Source: Streptomyces sp. NBC_01317 (GTDB lineage: Bacteria; Actinomycetota; Actinomycetes; Streptomycetales; Streptomycetaceae). Taken from it: a stretch of DNA of 64,000 nt. Every line of letters starts with the position of its first letter. Positions within the stretch are counted from its first letter, which is position 1. This document shows positions 35,749-45,758 of the stretch, piece after piece. Location of the stretch: the NCBI RefSeq assembly GCF_035961655.1, contig NZ_CP108393.1, positions 558,001 through 622,000 of the forward strand. Reading direction: 5' to 3'. A program made the position numbers and the translations under genes. The notes beneath the pieces are model-generated. The model searched no databases, was not told the origin of the DNA, and saw nothing but the letters and a program-made list of their open reading frames with translations.

Positions 35749-38700
35749 CCGGCGGCCTGACCTTTCTGTCCTGGGTCCGTGAGGGCCTGGCCGCCGGCGG
35801 TGTCGCCGACGACCCGCTGACCGGCCCGCTACCGGCCCGTACCGCCCTCACCCTCCACCCACGGGTCAACGAGCGCCCCGAACGGACCGTGCGGACCCGC
35901 CTGTACGGTCCGGGGGACATCACCGCCCTGGACCCCGCGCAGATCCTGCGGACCTTCCCGGCCCCCGACAGCCGCGACGCGGAGCCGCAGCTCTTCGCCG
36001 CCGTCGAGTTCGACCGTCCCGACCTGCCGTGGATGTTTTCCCCGGCCGGTGCCACCACGCGGGGACGGTTGCGCCCCTGGCTGGTCCTGGTCGTCGTGGA
36101 GGCCGCCGGAGCCGTCCTCGACACCGCCCCCGGCGGCGGGCTGCCCCGGCTGGTCTGCTCCCCCGCCGAACTCCCCGACCTCGCGCACTCCTGGGCATGG
36201 GCGCACGCCCAGGTCACCACCAACGCCCCCACCGGGGGCACCGCCTACCCGGAGGAGGTGAACGACCTGCTGGCCCACGCGCCCGAGCGCACCCTGTCAC
36301 GGCTGCTGTGCCCGCGCCGGCTGGAGCCGGAGACCAGTTATCTGGCCGCCGTCGTCCCCGCCTTCGAGGCGGGCCGGCTCACCGGCCTCGGCAAGGCGCT
36401 GCCCGCCGCCGACCGGGCGGAACTGCGGCCGGCCTGGCCGCCGGTGCCCGGCGCCGAGGAGCCCTGGCAACTGCCCGTGTACCACCACTGGTTCTTCGGC
36501 ACCGGCCTGGACGGCGACTTCGAATCCCTGGTCCAGGCCCTCACCCCGCGCGCCCTGCCCGGCGACGTCGGCACCCGCCCGCTCGACGTCGGCCGGGCCG
36601 GTGACGGGCTGCCCGCGCTGCCGCCCGGCGGCCCGGGACGGCTGGTGGACCTCCAGGGCGCGCTGCGTACGGCGGGCACCGAACCGCTTCCCTGGCACGA
36701 CGCCACCGCCGCCGCGTTCCGCGCCGCGTACAGCCGCGTCCTGGACGGCGGACCGCCGGGCGCGGCCGGCGAACCCGAACTCGCCCCGCCCGTCTACGGC
36801 GCCGCGCAGGCCGGCGGCCCCCACGCGCGGACCCCCGGCGGCGGGACCCGGCTGCCGGGACCGCAGGCCGGGCCGTACTGGCTGCGCCAGCTCAATCTGG
36901 ACCCCCGCCACCGTGCCGCCGCCGCCCTGGGCGCCGAGGTCGTACGGCACCACCAGGAGGATCTGGTGGCCGCCGCCTGGGACCAGGCCGCCGATCTGCG
37001 CCGCGCCAACGACGCCCTGCGCCAGGGCCAGTTGGCCCGTACCGTCTCCGACAGTCTGCACCGCAGGCTCGCCCCGCCACCGGGCGACGACCTCGCGGAC
37101 GCCCGGCTGCTCCAGATCACCGCCCCCGCCCGTGACCTCGCGGGGTACGGCTCCGGCACCGCCGCCGGCGAGGTCGACCGCAACCGCGAGGCCGCCGCGG
37201 CGCTCACCCCGGCCTTCCGCCGGCTGCTGCGCCCCGGCGGCCCGCTGGCCGCGCGCACCGGCGCGGCGGCCGACACCGGCAGCGCCGGCCTCGCGGCCCA
37301 GCTGACCGGCCGCCAGGCCACCGCCACGCCGCCGCTCCCCCCGCCGGCCGGCGGGGCGTCCGTGGAGGACGTGTCCGGCTCCGAGACCTTCGGCCGGATC
37401 TCCGCCGACCGGCTGACCCGCCGGGGCTGGGAGGACGACCTCCCAGGACCGGCCGAACTGCCCGCCTCCCTGGTCCCCGACATCCGGTTCCTGGGCGCGG
37501 TGATGACGACCCGTCTGTTCGCCACCACCCATGACGGCCGGGTGCTCTCCCGCTTCACCTCCTCCCAGGGGACCGTCGGCTGGACCGATCACGGCACCCC
37601 GCCCGGCACCACCGCCGTCGGCCCGCCCACCGCCGTCCGCGATCTGCACGCCTTCGTGGTGGGCGCCAACGGGAGCCTGTACCGCCTGGGGTGGGACGGC
37701 GACCGCTACGTCTGGCACGACCACGGCCGGCCGCCCGGCGGGCCGCTCGACACCGGCTCGCGCCTCGGATCGGTCGCCCGGAACGAGCGCCGGGTTCCCG
37801 GCGGGACGGGCCAGAACGGCATCTACGACAGCGTCTACGGCCTCGCCGCCGGCCAGTTGTGGGAGCTGAAGTTCCTCGGCTCCCTGTGGATCTGGGTCGG
37901 ACTGGGCACACCGCAGGGCAAGACGCTGACCGGGGTCCCGGCCGTGCTCCACCCCTGGGGTGTCTCGGCCGTCGCCACCGACGGCTCCCTGAACATGTAC
38001 AGCGCCAACGCGGACGGGGTGTGGAGCTGGCTGGGCGTCGGCCGTCCCGCCGCCGGCTTCGACCCGTACGAGATCCCCGTACGCAACACCGCCTCCTTCC
38101 TGGTGGGCCACATGGCCAAGGGCAGGGACGGCAAGATGTACGGCTGCCGGTTCGGCGGCCTCATGATCTACGAGTGGTACGCCGTCCGTGAAGAGGTCGG
38201 CCACACCCTCGGCTCCATCGGCGACAGCCGGGCCGTGACGACCACCAGCAGCCCCGGCGTCGGGGTGTGCACCGGTGGCACCGACTGGAGTGAACCCGGC
38301 GGACGGGCGCCCGGCGCCGCCGGGGCTCCCCTCTACGCCGTGCTCCAGGGCTCGGTCGTGTGGGCCGTACGGGACGGTCTCCTGCTGCGGCTCGATCTCG
38401 ACGCGGCGACGCCCGCCTGGCAGCAGCTGGACCGCACGGCCTTCTGCGGGCGCGGCGCCCTCACCGCGTATCCGCCGCGTGACATCCGCTGGCGTCCGCG
38501 CCTCGGCTTCCGCTCCAACCTGCTGCTCGGCAACGTCTCCGAGAGCGGCGCGCGGTACCGGGCCGGCCGGAACACCGACTTCGACGGGAAGGCCGAGAGC
38601 TGGACCCAGCCGTCGCCCCTGCCCGCGCCGGTGGACGCCACCACCGCCATGGGGTTCGCCCTCGCCGCCGCGGACCTGGACCCGCCGGCCGCCGGCCGGG

Positions 38701-41207
38701 AGCCCTCCCCCGACCTGGTGGCCTTCTGGATCCAGGACCACCCACTGGGCAACTTCGGCATGTACAGCGTGGGCCGGAGCCTCAACTCCGAGGGTGTACC
38801 GGCCTCCTGGTCGCCGGCGCAGCAACTCCCCGTCCCGATGAGCACGTCGTACGGCGCCACCGGCGCCCTCAGCGCGAAACACGTCGTCCTGGGCGGCACG
38901 GCCACGCTCGCCGATCTCGACAACGACGGCAAGCAGGAACTGCTGGTCGTCCATCTCGCCGGGACACCCGGCAACCAACGGCTGTTCCTGCGGATCGGCT
39001 GGGCCCTGGACCCCGTCACCGGCACGGCCACCGGCGGCTGGACCGACTCCGAGGAGATCCCCTGGCCCGGCCGCCCCTCCGACACCGCGCCCGCGGTCCT
39101 CGGCATGGGCCTGGCGGTCGCGGACCTCGACGGCGACCTGCGCCCCGAACTCGTGGTCATGCTGATGGAACAGACCGGCGGCGGCGGCTCGGCCACCGTC
39201 ACCGGCTCCTACCGGATCGGCTGGAACATCAACGCCCGAGGCCGGATCGTCGGCCCCGCCGGCGGCGGTTCGCCGTGGAGCAACGTCCGTACGATCCCGG
39301 GCTCGTTCGGACCGAGGATCGCCGGGGCCGGCCTGGCCGTCGCGGACTTCTCGGGCAACCAGCGCCCCGATCTGCTGGTGTTCACCGTGGACGACCCCGA
39401 CGGCGCGAACCGCGCCTCCTACCGGATCGGCGCCGACGTCAAGGACGGCACCGCCACGTCCTGGAGCACTCCGATCGCCGCCCATCCCGGGGGTTCCTTC
39501 GGGTCCTCGGGGCGCGGCGCGGCGGTCTGCGTCACCGATCTGCCGGGCAACACCCTGGCCCACAAGCGCGCCATCGCCGCGAACTTCCGTACCGCCGCCA
39601 CCGCCCACCAGACGGCGCTGCTCGCGGCCCAGACCCACGCTGTCCGGCACGACGAGCCGCGGCTCGCCCTCAGCGGCCTCGCCGACGCCGTCCACTCGGC
39701 GGTCGATCCCGAGAAGACGGTCACCGCGCGGGTCACCGCCCGGCTGGAGGGCCTCGACCTCGACGGCGCCGGACTCCGCGACCCGCTGGGCCCGTTGCTC
39801 GCCCCGCCGTACTTCCCGCAGCCCATGGCCGAACTGCTGACCGAGCTGGGCCAGGACCATCTGCTGCCCGGCGTCGAGCGCGTCCCGCCCGACACGGTCA
39901 CGCTACTGCGCACCAACCCCGCCTTCGTCGAGTCGTTCCTGACCGGCGCCAACCACGAGCTGGGCCGCGAACTGCTCTGGCGGGGCTTCCCCACCGACCG
40001 TTCCGCCACCGCCTTCCAGCACTTCTGGGACGCCCGGGGCACCACGGACCCCGGCACCGAGCCGCCCGACGTCCCGCCGCTCGCCGCGTGGCCGCGCCGC
40101 GCCCGTCTGGGCACCGTCGCGCACGGTCCCGCCGGGGGCGAGGCCGTGGTGCTGCTGCTCCGCGGCGAGGTCGTACGCCGCTACCCCGCCCTCGGTCTGC
40201 ACGCGCGCCGGGCGCTCGCGCCGGCGGCCCCGGGGGGCCCGCCCCGGCTCGGCGCCCAACGGATGGACCCGGTCTTCTCCGGCGCCCTGGAACCCGATGT
40301 CCTCTACTTCGGCTTCCCTCTCACCGCCGCCGAGGTACGGGGCGGTGGCGCGGGCGGCGACCCCGGGTGGTTCTTCGTCTTCGAGGAACATCCCGGCGTC
40401 GCCCGGTTCGGCCTCGACGCCGTACCGGAGCACAACGCCGCGTACGGGGGCGCGCCGGGACACTGGCGGGCCGTCAGCTGGGCGAGCGTCGCGGCCGGGA
40501 AGGCCGAACTGGACGCGCTGCGGTACGCCCCGCTGGCCCCGCCGTTCGGCGAGGCGACCCGTCCCCTGCGGCCGGCCCCGGTCCCGCCGGGCCAGAGCCC
40601 CGTACCGCCAGGGAGCCCGGGGGCGGAGCCCGCCCTGGCCACCTGGGCCCACAACTCCGCCCACATGGCCCACATCACCCTCCAGCAGCCGGCCAGGGTC
40701 GCCTTCCACGCCACCGACCTGCTGCCGTCCTTCGGCGCCGGCCGCCGGATCACCCACGTACGCAAGCGCGCGCCCGGCAGCGACCGGGTGCTGGTACGGG
40801 AGCTGGCCGGACCCGACCCGGCCGGCGGCTGGTGGCGGCTGACCGCCGCCCAGGTGATCGCGGCCGTCGAGAACCGCGAGAGCTTCTACGTGGAGGGCGC
40901 GCCGGGCCACCGCGTCGCCGTGCGCGTCGCGCACGACGCCAACGGCGTCAAGCGGCTGCGTACCGACAGCGACGGTGACACGGCGGACAACCTGCTGGAG
41001 CTGCCCTCGATCCCGCCCGGCGCGGGCCTGCCGCCGCAGTACTCCGCGCACGGCCCGCACAACACAGCGACGGCCGCCGCCGCGCGCGTGGCGGACTCGG
41101 CCGACGCCGACGCCGACGCCGACGCCGACAACGCCGCCGACAACGCCGCCGAGGCCGCCGCCACCCCGACCCTTTCCGCCTCCACCCCGACGGACGACGA
41201 TGCCTGA
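35745..41207 (+). CDS. Giant beta-propeller / FG-GAP repeat protein
   Basis: A 1820-residue protein overlapping the previous gene by ATGA. The N-terminal 330 residues form an unnamed domain with LPWMFSPAGATTRGRLRPWL and LVVVEAAG. A lectin-like beta-propeller begins near 578 (PDIRFLGAVMTTRLFATTHD, VVGANGSLYRLGWDGDRYVW). FG-GAP/VCBS-type repeats follow near 968, 1051 (TLADLDNDGKQELLVV), 1122 (GLAVADLDGDLRPELVV) and 1197 (GLAVADFSGNQRPDLLV). A large C-terminal domain and an Asp/Ala-repeat tail end the protein. These repeats suggest glycan or surface binding with Ca sites. No signal peptide is seen. Confidence 0.75.
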   Translation: MTGGLTFLSWVREGLAAGGVADDPLTGPLPARTALTLHPRVNERPERTVRTRLYGPGDITALDPAQILRTFPAPDSRDAEPQLFAAVEFDRPDLPWMFSPAGATTRGRLRPWLVLVVVEAAGAVLDTAPGGGLPRLVCSPAELPDLAHSWAWAHAQVTTNAPTGGTAYPEEVNDLLAHAPERTLSRLLCPRRLEPETSYLAAVVPAFEAGRLTGLGKALPAADRAELRPAWPPVPGAEEPWQLPVYHHWFFGTGLDGDFESLVQALTPRALPGDVGTRPLDVGRAGDGLPALPPGGPGRLVDLQGALRTAGTEPLPWHDATAAAFRAAYSRVLDGGPPGAAGEPELAPPVYGAAQAGGPHARTPGGGTRLPGPQAGPYWLRQLNLDPRHRAAAALGAEVVRHHQEDLVAAAWDQAADLRRANDALRQGQLARTVSDSLHRRLAPPPGDDLADARLLQITAPARDLAGYGSGTAAGEVDRNREAAAALTPAFRRLLRPGGPLAARTGAAADTGSAGLAAQLTGRQATATPPLPPPAGGASVEDVSGSETFGRISADRLTRRGWEDDLPGPAELPASLVPDIRFLGAVMTTRLFATTHDGRVLSRFTSSQGTVGWTDHGTPPGTTAVGPPTAVRDLHAFVVGANGSLYRLGWDGDRYVWHDHGRPPGGPLDTGSRLGSVARNERRVPGGTGQNGIYDSVYGLAAGQLWELKFLGSLWIWVGLGTPQGKTLTGVPAVLHPWGVSAVATDGSLNMYSANADGVWSWLGVGRPAAGFDPYEIPVRNTASFLVGHMAKGRDGKMYGCRFGGLMIYEWYAVREEVGHTLGSIGDSRAVTTTSSPGVGVCTGGTDWSEPGGRAPGAAGAPLYAVLQGSVVWAVRDGLLLRLDLDAATPAWQQLDRTAFCGRGALTAYPPRDIRWRPRLGFRSNLLLGNVSESGARYRAGRNTDFDGKAESWTQPSPLPAPVDATTAMGFALAAADLDPPAAGREPSPDLVAFWIQDHPLGNFGMYSVGRSLNSEGVPASWSPAQQLPVPMSTSYGATGALSAKHVVLGGTATLADLDNDGKQELLVVHLAGTPGNQRLFLRIGWALDPVTGTATGGWTDSEEIPWPGRPSDTAPAVLGMGLAVADLDGDLRPELVVMLMEQTGGGGSATVTGSYRIGWNINARGRIVGPAGGGSPWSNVRTIPGSFGPRIAGAGLAVADFSGNQRPDLLVFTVDDPDGANRASYRIGADVKDGTATSWSTPIAAHPGGSFGSSGRGAAVCVTDLPGNTLAHKRAIAANFRTAATAHQTALLAAQTHAVRHDEPRLALSGLADAVHSAVDPEKTVTARVTARLEGLDLDGAGLRDPLGPLLAPPYFPQPMAELLTELGQDHLLPGVERVPPDTVTLLRTNPAFVESFLTGANHELGRELLWRGFPTDRSATAFQHFWDARGTTDPGTEPPDVPPLAAWPRRARLGTVAHGPAGGEAVVLLLRGEVVRRYPALGLHARRALAPAAPGGPPRLGAQRMDPVFSGALEPDVLYFGFPLTAAEVRGGGAGGDPGWFFVFEEHPGVARFGLDAVPEHNAAYGGAPGHWRAVSWASVAAGKAELDALRYAPLAPPFGEATRPLRPAPVPPGQSPVPPGSPGAEPALATWAHNSAHMAHITLQQPARVAFHATDLLPSFGAGRRITHVRKRAPGSDRVLVRELAGPDPAGGWWRLTAAQVIAAVENRESFYVEGAPGHRVAVRVAHDANGVKRLRTDSDGDTADNLLELPSIPPGAGLPPQYSAHGPHNTATAAAARVADSADADADADADNAADNAAEAAATPTLSASTPTDDDA

Positions 41208-44200
41208 GACGACCTGGAACCTCTCCGCCCAGTACCCGGTGCTGCTCCTCCCGGTCCGGCTGGAGACCCGCTTCACCGAGAGCCAACTGCTCGTCCGTAT
41301 CTATCCCGACGAACTCCACATCGACTCCCACGAGCCGCCGCTGACCGCCGACGAGGACCTGTGGGGCAGGCACTACTGGACGTCCGTCTGGGCCGCGCGC
41401 GGCGACGAGCCCGACGAGCACGCGGCGTGGGACGCGCTCGCCGAGCGGTACGGCCACGAGCGCGCCGCCTGGATCGCCCGCGTCCTGGAGCCGCTCAACC
41501 CGGGGGAACGCGGCCTGCCGGACCCCCGCCCCCGGTTCCCCGTGCTCGGTGCCCCGCGCAGCGGCTCCTGGACCATGCGCGCCGTGGCCCGCGCCCTGCC
41601 GACCCGGTGGACCGTCACCGGCTTTCCGCTCGACGCGGCGCAGGTGCCGGTACGGGTCACCGCGGCGGCCGACGTCCCCCTGCCGCTGACGGTGGGCCCC
41701 GAACCCACCGCGGACCTCACGGCGCTCGACCCGGCGTCCCCGCCCGTCGACGACGCCACGCGGTGGCTGGTGGACTTCGCCGCCGCCGAGGCCGTCGGCA
41801 TGGCCGTACGGCTGCCCCGGCGCGTCGGCGCCCTCGACGGCTACCGGCGGCTGGTGGCCCACGGGGTACGGCACACCGACGCCACCACGGGACCCGCCAG
41901 CGCGGCGGCCGAGCTGAACGACCTGCTCGAGGCCCAGTTCCACACCCGGGGTCTCGGCTTCGTCCCGCCGGGCGCCGCCAGCAACAACACCGCGACCGCC
42001 ACCTCCGTACACAGCCGGACCGATCCGGGACAGCGCGCCGCGCTCCAGGTCCGCCACGGTGACGCCGCGCCCACGGACCCCGACGCGGGCTTCCCGCGCC
42101 TGCGGCTCGCCCTCGGCCTGTCCCCCACCGCCACCGGCGACCCGGGGCTGCCCGCCGCGGGGAGCGCCGGAGCCCTGGCCCGTGCCCGCTTCGCCGGCCG
42201 GACCGAAGAGCGCGCCGCCCGCGCCATGAACACCGCCCTGTGGGGCGCCACCTGGGGATATCTGCTCAGCCAGCTCACCGCGGGCCGGTTCACCGACGAG
42301 CAGATCCGAGGCGCCCGCGAGCATGTCATCAGCCATCTGCGCCCCGGCGGGCCGCTGCCCGCCCTCCGGATCGGCGCCCAGCCCTACGGAGTGCTGCCCG
42401 TCCTGCCGCTCGCCCGCTGGAGCGAGGTCGAGGGGGCCGCCTTCGGCCGCCACCGGCTGAACCCGGCCGTCGTCCCCTTCCTCCGCCGCCTCCGTACCAG
42501 CCTGTGGGAACGCGCCGTCGCCGACCCGGCCGCCGTGCCCCGCGTCACCCGGGGCGCACAGCCCATGGAGACCGTCGCCCGCATCCTGGCGATGGCGCCC
42601 ACGGCCCGCCGTGTCCACGCCCGCAGCGCCCTCGGGACCGACTACGTCACCGCGCTGTGGCGCTTCGGCGAGCTGAACCTCAACGACCAGTGGCGGGAGG
42701 ATCTCAGCGCCGCCTCGGCCGCGCTCGCCGGCCGGTTCGGCCTCGCGCCCTTCGACGTCCGGCTGGGGCGGCTCGTCCACGCGCGCGAGTCGTTCCCGCT
42801 GGACGCCCCCTGGGTGCTCGCCCCCGAAGGCACCCAGGACGGGGAGCCCGCCCAGTACCTCGCGCGGCTGGGGTCCACCACCCGTAACCCGCTGGACCTC
42901 TTCGCCGAGCCCCAGCTGGGCGGCGCCGCCGGCACCCCTCTGCTCTACCGCCTCACCCGGCACTCCCTGCTCACCGAGTACGGCATCGCCGCGACCCGCA
43001 TCCAGGGATACGGCCCCGGCACCGGGCCGGAGGCGGAACTCGTCGACCTGGACGCCCTGGAGCCCACCCCCACCCTGGTGCGCAGGCTCAACCAGTCGGC
43101 GGACCGGGGCGTGCCCGTACGGTTCCTGTTGTACGGGTCGGGCACCGGCGACGCCCGTACCAGCGATCTGATGGAGACGGCCGCCGCCCTGCGGACGCTG
43201 GCCGGTACCGAACCGGCCGACCTGGAAAGGCTGTTGGCCCAGCAGCTGGACTCCACCTCGCACCGGCTGGACGCCTGGATCACCTCGCTGGCCGCCAAGC
43301 GCCTCGACTGGCTGCGCCGGCCGGCCGAACAGGGCGGGCGGCCCACCGGCACGCATCTGGGCGGGTACGGCTGGGTCACCGACCTGACACCCCGTCAGCC
43401 CTCGGCGCCGGTGCCGCCGGCGCGGTACCCCCGCGCCGAGAGCGGCCCGCTGCTGCGGGCCCCCTCCGACACCGCCGCCCCCGTACACGCGCCGTCGCTC
43501 TCCCACGCCACCACCGCCGCGGTGCTACGCTCCGCCCAGCGGGCCCACGGCGACAGCCCCGGCGGGCCGCTCGCCGTGGATCTCAGCTCCGCCCGGGTAC
43601 GCACCGCCGCCTGGATCCTCGACGGCGTCCGCCAGGGCCGGCCCCTCGGGGCCCTGCTCGGCGCCCGCCTCGAACGCGCCCTGCGCGACCATCCGCTGCC
43701 CGCGCTCGCGGCCTGGACCGACCGCTTCCGGGCCCTCGCCCCGATCCACGCCACCAGCGTGGACACCGCGGGCACCGCCCGCGAGACCGTCGCCGCCCAC
43801 GACCTGGTGGACGGTCTCACGCTGCACCGCCGCCGCGCCGCTCGGCAGCTGGATCTGGTACGGGACGTCGGCGTCCCGGCCACCGCCACCGCCGAACTCG
43901 CCGCGCTCACCGAGGTCCTGGACGACCTGGACGACGCCGTCGACTCCGTCGCCGACACCCTCCTCGCCGAAGGCGTCCACCAAGCCGTCCTCGGCAACCC
44001 GCTCAGGGCCGGCGCCACCCTGGACGCCATGGCCAACGGCGAGGCGCCACCGCCCGAGCCCGAGGTGCTGCGTACCCCCATCGGCGGGGACGCCGTCACC
44101 CACCGCGTTCTGGTCCTGCTCGGCCCCGACGGCGCCGCGCGGGACCGCTGGCCCGCCACGCCCGCCGCCCGCGCCCTCCAGGCGCGCAGCGCCGCGGATC

Positions 44201-45663
44201 CGGCGCTCGACGGCTGGCTCTCCCGGCTGCTGCCGCCGCCCGCCGAGGTCAGCGTCGGCGCCCGCCTCTCGGACGGGACCACGGTCGCCGTCCCGCTCAC
44301 CGGCCTGCCGCTGGCCCCACAGGACTGGGCGGCCCTGGCACCCGAACCAGCGCCGGACGCCTCGCCGCGGGACGGCGACCTCGGGGGGACCGGGCTCGCG
44401 GGCAGTGACCTCGCCGCGCATCTGCTGCTCCACGCCACCGCCGCCGTCGCGGGCAGCGGACGTACCGTCACCGGCCTGGTGGCGCACGGCCCTCGGGCCG
44501 CCGGCCTGGCCGCGCTGCTGGAGGCCGCGCGCGCCGCCCGCGACCTGCTCCGCTCGGCGCGCCCGCTGACCGCCGCCGACCTCACCCTGCCCGAACAGCC
44601 GCCCGCCACCCCCGTGCCCGCCGACCCCTCACTCGTGGCCCGCGCGGCGGCCGTGCGTGCCATCCTGCGCACCGCGCTCGCGGACGTCTCGCAGAGTGCC
44701 GACCCCGCCCGGCTGCGGACCGGCCTGGTCGCGGCCAACCTGCTGGGCGTCCCCGGCGTCGTACCACCGCCGCCCCCGCCCCCGGGCGCTCCCGCCGAAC
44801 AGACCGGCGCCGACGTCCAGTTGCTCGCCGCCCTGTCCGCCGCGGCCCTCCCCGGGCTGGCGCGGCGCGCCAAGGAGGCAGACGACCTCCAGCAGCAGGT
44901 CGACACCGGACACCTCGACGCCACGACGGCCGCACCCCGCGTGCTGGCCGCCGCCCTGGGCCCCGATCTGCTGGTGCTGCCCGCGTTCACCCCGTCCGCC
45001 ACCAACCCGGACACCTTCCCCCAGCTCCACGCCTCCTTCCAGGCCAGTACGGCGCTCCAGGACGGCGATCCGCTCGCCGCCGCCGCACACCTCAGCGGCC
45101 TGGCCCGGGTCCGCCGCGGCCTCGACCGGCTCACCACGACACTCGGTTACGCGGAGGCGCTGCACACCGGCGACAGCCTCACCGTGAGCGTCGCCCAGCT
45201 GCCCCACGTCCGGAACGACCGCTGGGCCGCACTGCCCGGCGCCACCGGAGGCAGCCCCGGCAACCGCCTCGCGCTGGCCCTCCATCTGTCCGGCACCGAC
45301 TCGCTCGACGGCGCCGTCCGGGGCCTGCTGGTGGAGGAGTGGAGCGAAACCGTCCCGCGCACCACGCAGACCACCGGCCTGGCCGTGCACGCGGACAGCC
45401 CGGACGCCGCCGCTCCCCAGGCCCTGCTGCTGGCCGTGCCACCGGACGGGCGCGCGCTGTGGGACTCCGCGCTGATCGAGGAGACGGTCGTGGAAGCCCT
45501 GGACCTGGCCCAGCTGCGCGCCGTCGACCTGGAGGCCCTGCACCCCGTCGATCCCGACGCCATGACGGACATCGGGCAGTTGCTGCCCGCGGCCGTACTC
45601 GCCACCAACGTCTCGTCCACCGAGGTCGCCTCGACCGACTTCACCCGGGGGCTCACCGGATGA
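41200..45663 (+). CDS. Giant protein of unknown function
   Basis: A 1487-residue protein; ATG 41200 overlaps the previous stop by eight bases. It opens with YPVLLLPVRLETRFTES and LLVRIYPDELHIDSHEPP, a beginning that looks conserved in a family I cannot name. LRIGAQPYGVLPVLPLARW lies near residue 390. The rest is mainly Ala/Leu-rich helix with short Pro-rich linkers (PPPPPPPGAPAEQ near 1190). No catalytic signature, signal peptide or membrane span is seen. Length and place between coupled genes suggest a structural part of a large complex; this is inference. Confidence 0.7.
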   Translation: MPETTWNLSAQYPVLLLPVRLETRFTESQLLVRIYPDELHIDSHEPPLTADEDLWGRHYWTSVWAARGDEPDEHAAWDALAERYGHERAAWIARVLEPLNPGERGLPDPRPRFPVLGAPRSGSWTMRAVARALPTRWTVTGFPLDAAQVPVRVTAAADVPLPLTVGPEPTADLTALDPASPPVDDATRWLVDFAAAEAVGMAVRLPRRVGALDGYRRLVAHGVRHTDATTGPASAAAELNDLLEAQFHTRGLGFVPPGAASNNTATATSVHSRTDPGQRAALQVRHGDAAPTDPDAGFPRLRLALGLSPTATGDPGLPAAGSAGALARARFAGRTEERAARAMNTALWGATWGYLLSQLTAGRFTDEQIRGAREHVISHLRPGGPLPALRIGAQPYGVLPVLPLARWSEVEGAAFGRHRLNPAVVPFLRRLRTSLWERAVADPAAVPRVTRGAQPMETVARILAMAPTARRVHARSALGTDYVTALWRFGELNLNDQWREDLSAASAALAGRFGLAPFDVRLGRLVHARESFPLDAPWVLAPEGTQDGEPAQYLARLGSTTRNPLDLFAEPQLGGAAGTPLLYRLTRHSLLTEYGIAATRIQGYGPGTGPEAELVDLDALEPTPTLVRRLNQSADRGVPVRFLLYGSGTGDARTSDLMETAAALRTLAGTEPADLERLLAQQLDSTSHRLDAWITSLAAKRLDWLRRPAEQGGRPTGTHLGGYGWVTDLTPRQPSAPVPPARYPRAESGPLLRAPSDTAAPVHAPSLSHATTAAVLRSAQRAHGDSPGGPLAVDLSSARVRTAAWILDGVRQGRPLGALLGARLERALRDHPLPALAAWTDRFRALAPIHATSVDTAGTARETVAAHDLVDGLTLHRRRAARQLDLVRDVGVPATATAELAALTEVLDDLDDAVDSVADTLLAEGVHQAVLGNPLRAGATLDAMANGEAPPPEPEVLRTPIGGDAVTHRVLVLLGPDGAARDRWPATPAARALQARSAADPALDGWLSRLLPPPAEVSVGARLSDGTTVAVPLTGLPLAPQDWAALAPEPAPDASPRDGDLGGTGLAGSDLAAHLLLHATAAVAGSGRTVTGLVAHGPRAAGLAALLEAARAARDLLRSARPLTAADLTLPEQPPATPVPADPSLVARAAAVRAILRTALADVSQSADPARLRTGLVAANLLGVPGVVPPPPPPPGAPAEQTGADVQLLAALSAAALPGLARRAKEADDLQQQVDTGHLDATTAAPRVLAAALGPDLLVLPAFTPSATNPDTFPQLHASFQASTALQDGDPLAAAAHLSGLARVRRGLDRLTTTLGYAEALHTGDSLTVSVAQLPHVRNDRWAALPGATGGSPGNRLALALHLSGTDSLDGAVRGLLVEEWSETVPRTTQTTGLAVHADSPDAAAPQALLLAVPPDGRALWDSALIEETVVEALDLAQLRAVDLEALHPVDPDAMTDIGQLLPAAVLATNVSSTEVASTDFTRGLTG

Positions 45664-45755
45664 CACCCGCCCGGCCGGCACCCGGTCCACCGGCACACGC
45701 CGCTCCTCCCCCGCCCGCTCCCACCGCCCTGCCCGTCACCGCGTACGCGAGGTAG
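45660..45755 (+). CDS. Possible 31-residue Pro/Ala-rich peptide
   Basis: A tiny open frame (MTPARPAPGPPAHAAPPPPA and 11 more residues) whose ATG overlaps the preceding stop (ATGA) and which ends four bases before the next ATG. It fills the gap exactly, so it may keep ribosomes moving between two large genes or be a real peptide. Composition alone does not prove that it is a protein. Confidence 0.35.
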   Translation: MTPARPAPGPPAHAAPPPPAPTALPVTAYAR

Positions 45756-45758
45756 CAG

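Noticed and set aside
41095..41165. GACGCC repeats as a minisatellite or CRISPR-like array
   Set aside because: They are in-frame codons for an Asp/Ala tail with no spacer-repeat structure.
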